Assembly (NCBI GenBank): GCA_016302925.1
Contig: JAEDMR010000139.1
Span: 1 to 5,342 of the forward strand
Length of the DNA: 5,342 nt
From: Bacillota bacterium
Lineage (GTDB): Bacteria; Bacillota; Clostridia; Peptostreptococcales; Anaerovoracaceae
Direction of reading: 5' to 3'
Shown: piece by piece, positions 5,093 through 5,342 of the stretch
How the letters are laid out: each line of letters starts with the position of its first letter
Position numbering within the stretch: position 1 is the stretch's first letter
Notes under the pieces: model-generated
What the model saw: only the letters and a program-made list of their open reading frames with translations
The model's database searches: none
What the model was told of the DNA's origin: nothing
Program-made: the position numbers and the translations under genes

Positions 5093-5342
5093 ATGAACCA
5101 TAGCAACTCCCTGAAAATCAAATATGCCGCCGGTAAGCTGCTGCAGATGATTGCAGTTCTCGTGCTCCTTTCCATGGTGGTCTTCGTGCTGGCCCGGCTC
5201 TGCCCCGGCGATCCGCTGAAAGCCTGGTACGGCGACGGGGTGGAGCACATGAGTGAGCTGGAAAAGGACGCCGCCCGGGAAAAACTGGGCCTCAACGACT
5301 CCATGGTCACCCAGTACCTCCGGTGGGCCGGAAACCTGCTCC
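5093..5342 (+). CDS. nikB: ABC transporter permease, NikB/DppB/OppB family, N-terminal part (3' end outside window)
   Basis: This is the start of an inner-membrane permease of the nickel/dipeptide/oligopeptide importer family. The 83 visible residues hold one membrane helix (about 15-35) running into VFVLARLCPGDPLKAWYGDG (30-49), then KDAAREKLGLNDSMVTQYLRW (split as KDAAREKLGL, 58-67, and NDSMVTQYLRW, 68-78). The LARLxPGDP motif followed by (A/R)xxLGLxxxxxxQYxxW is the family's standard N-terminus. The ATG at 5093 has an AAGGAA ribosome site (5079-5084) 8 nt upstream. Nickel as substrate is inferred from the neighbouring nickel-cofactor operon and the protein's general look. A peptide or metallophore importer is the alternative. 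The remaining permease, binding-protein and ATPase genes are expected downstream, outside the window. Confidence 0.85.
   Translation, partial: MNHSNSLKIKYAAGKLLQMIAVLVLLSMVVFVLARLCPGDPLKAWYGDGVEHMSELEKDAAREKLGLNDSMVTQYLRWAGNLL

Noticed and set aside
4846..5310. 154-codon frame on the - strand over the nikB-like start
   Set aside because: It runs through the GC-rich hairpin block and opposes a clear NikB-type N-terminus with a good ribosome site.

Overview
The window looks like chromosomal DNA of a moderately GC-rich Bacillota, most likely class Clostridia (perhaps Lachnospiraceae). The pointers are purine-rich Shine-Dalgarno sites before every complete gene, tightly packed genes on one strand, an ABC-2 permease of the type common in Clostridia, and the style of the lar proteins. 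This placement is inferred from protein character only.

Layout, all genes on the + strand. (1) 1-1291: the 3' end of an ABC exporter ATPase gene, cut by the window edge inside the ABC signature motif, overlapping by 11 bp a six-helix permease gene. (2) 1292-1789: about 500 bp without a credible gene. It holds a possible promoter (1383-1411), a run of hairpins that may be a small RNA or leader, a very strong intrinsic terminator (1520-1572), and GC-rich short repeats just before the next operon. (3) 1790-4638: a compact larE-larB-larC operon. (4) 4639-5092: a 454-bp intergenic region whose AT-richer middle carries eight 9-bp sites in alternating orientation with strictly repeated spacing, followed by a GC-rich hairpin block. 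(5) 5093-5342: the first 83 codons of a nickel/peptide-type ABC permease gene (nikB-like), cut by the window end.

The central operon makes the nickel-pincer nucleotide (NPN) cofactor, known from LarA-type lactate racemase and its relatives. LarB carboxylates and hydrolyses nicotinic acid adenine dinucleotide, LarE converts the two carboxylates to thiocarboxylates, and LarC inserts nickel using CTP. The nikB-like gene fits as a nickel supplier for LarC. No larA (the enzyme that uses NPN) is in the window, so the client enzyme must lie outside it. LarE has the three-cysteine pattern linked to [4Fe-4S]-dependent, catalytic sulfur transfer. LarC is a single uninterrupted frame, with a 16-histidine stretch and an unusual in-frame tandem repeat in the linker between its two domains.

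The least explained part is the intergenic array at 4706-4952. Sites of the form TTCNCCACA and TGTGGNGAA alternate at 29-23-29 bp, and the pattern recurs after exactly 157 bp, while the sequence between the sites is not conserved.
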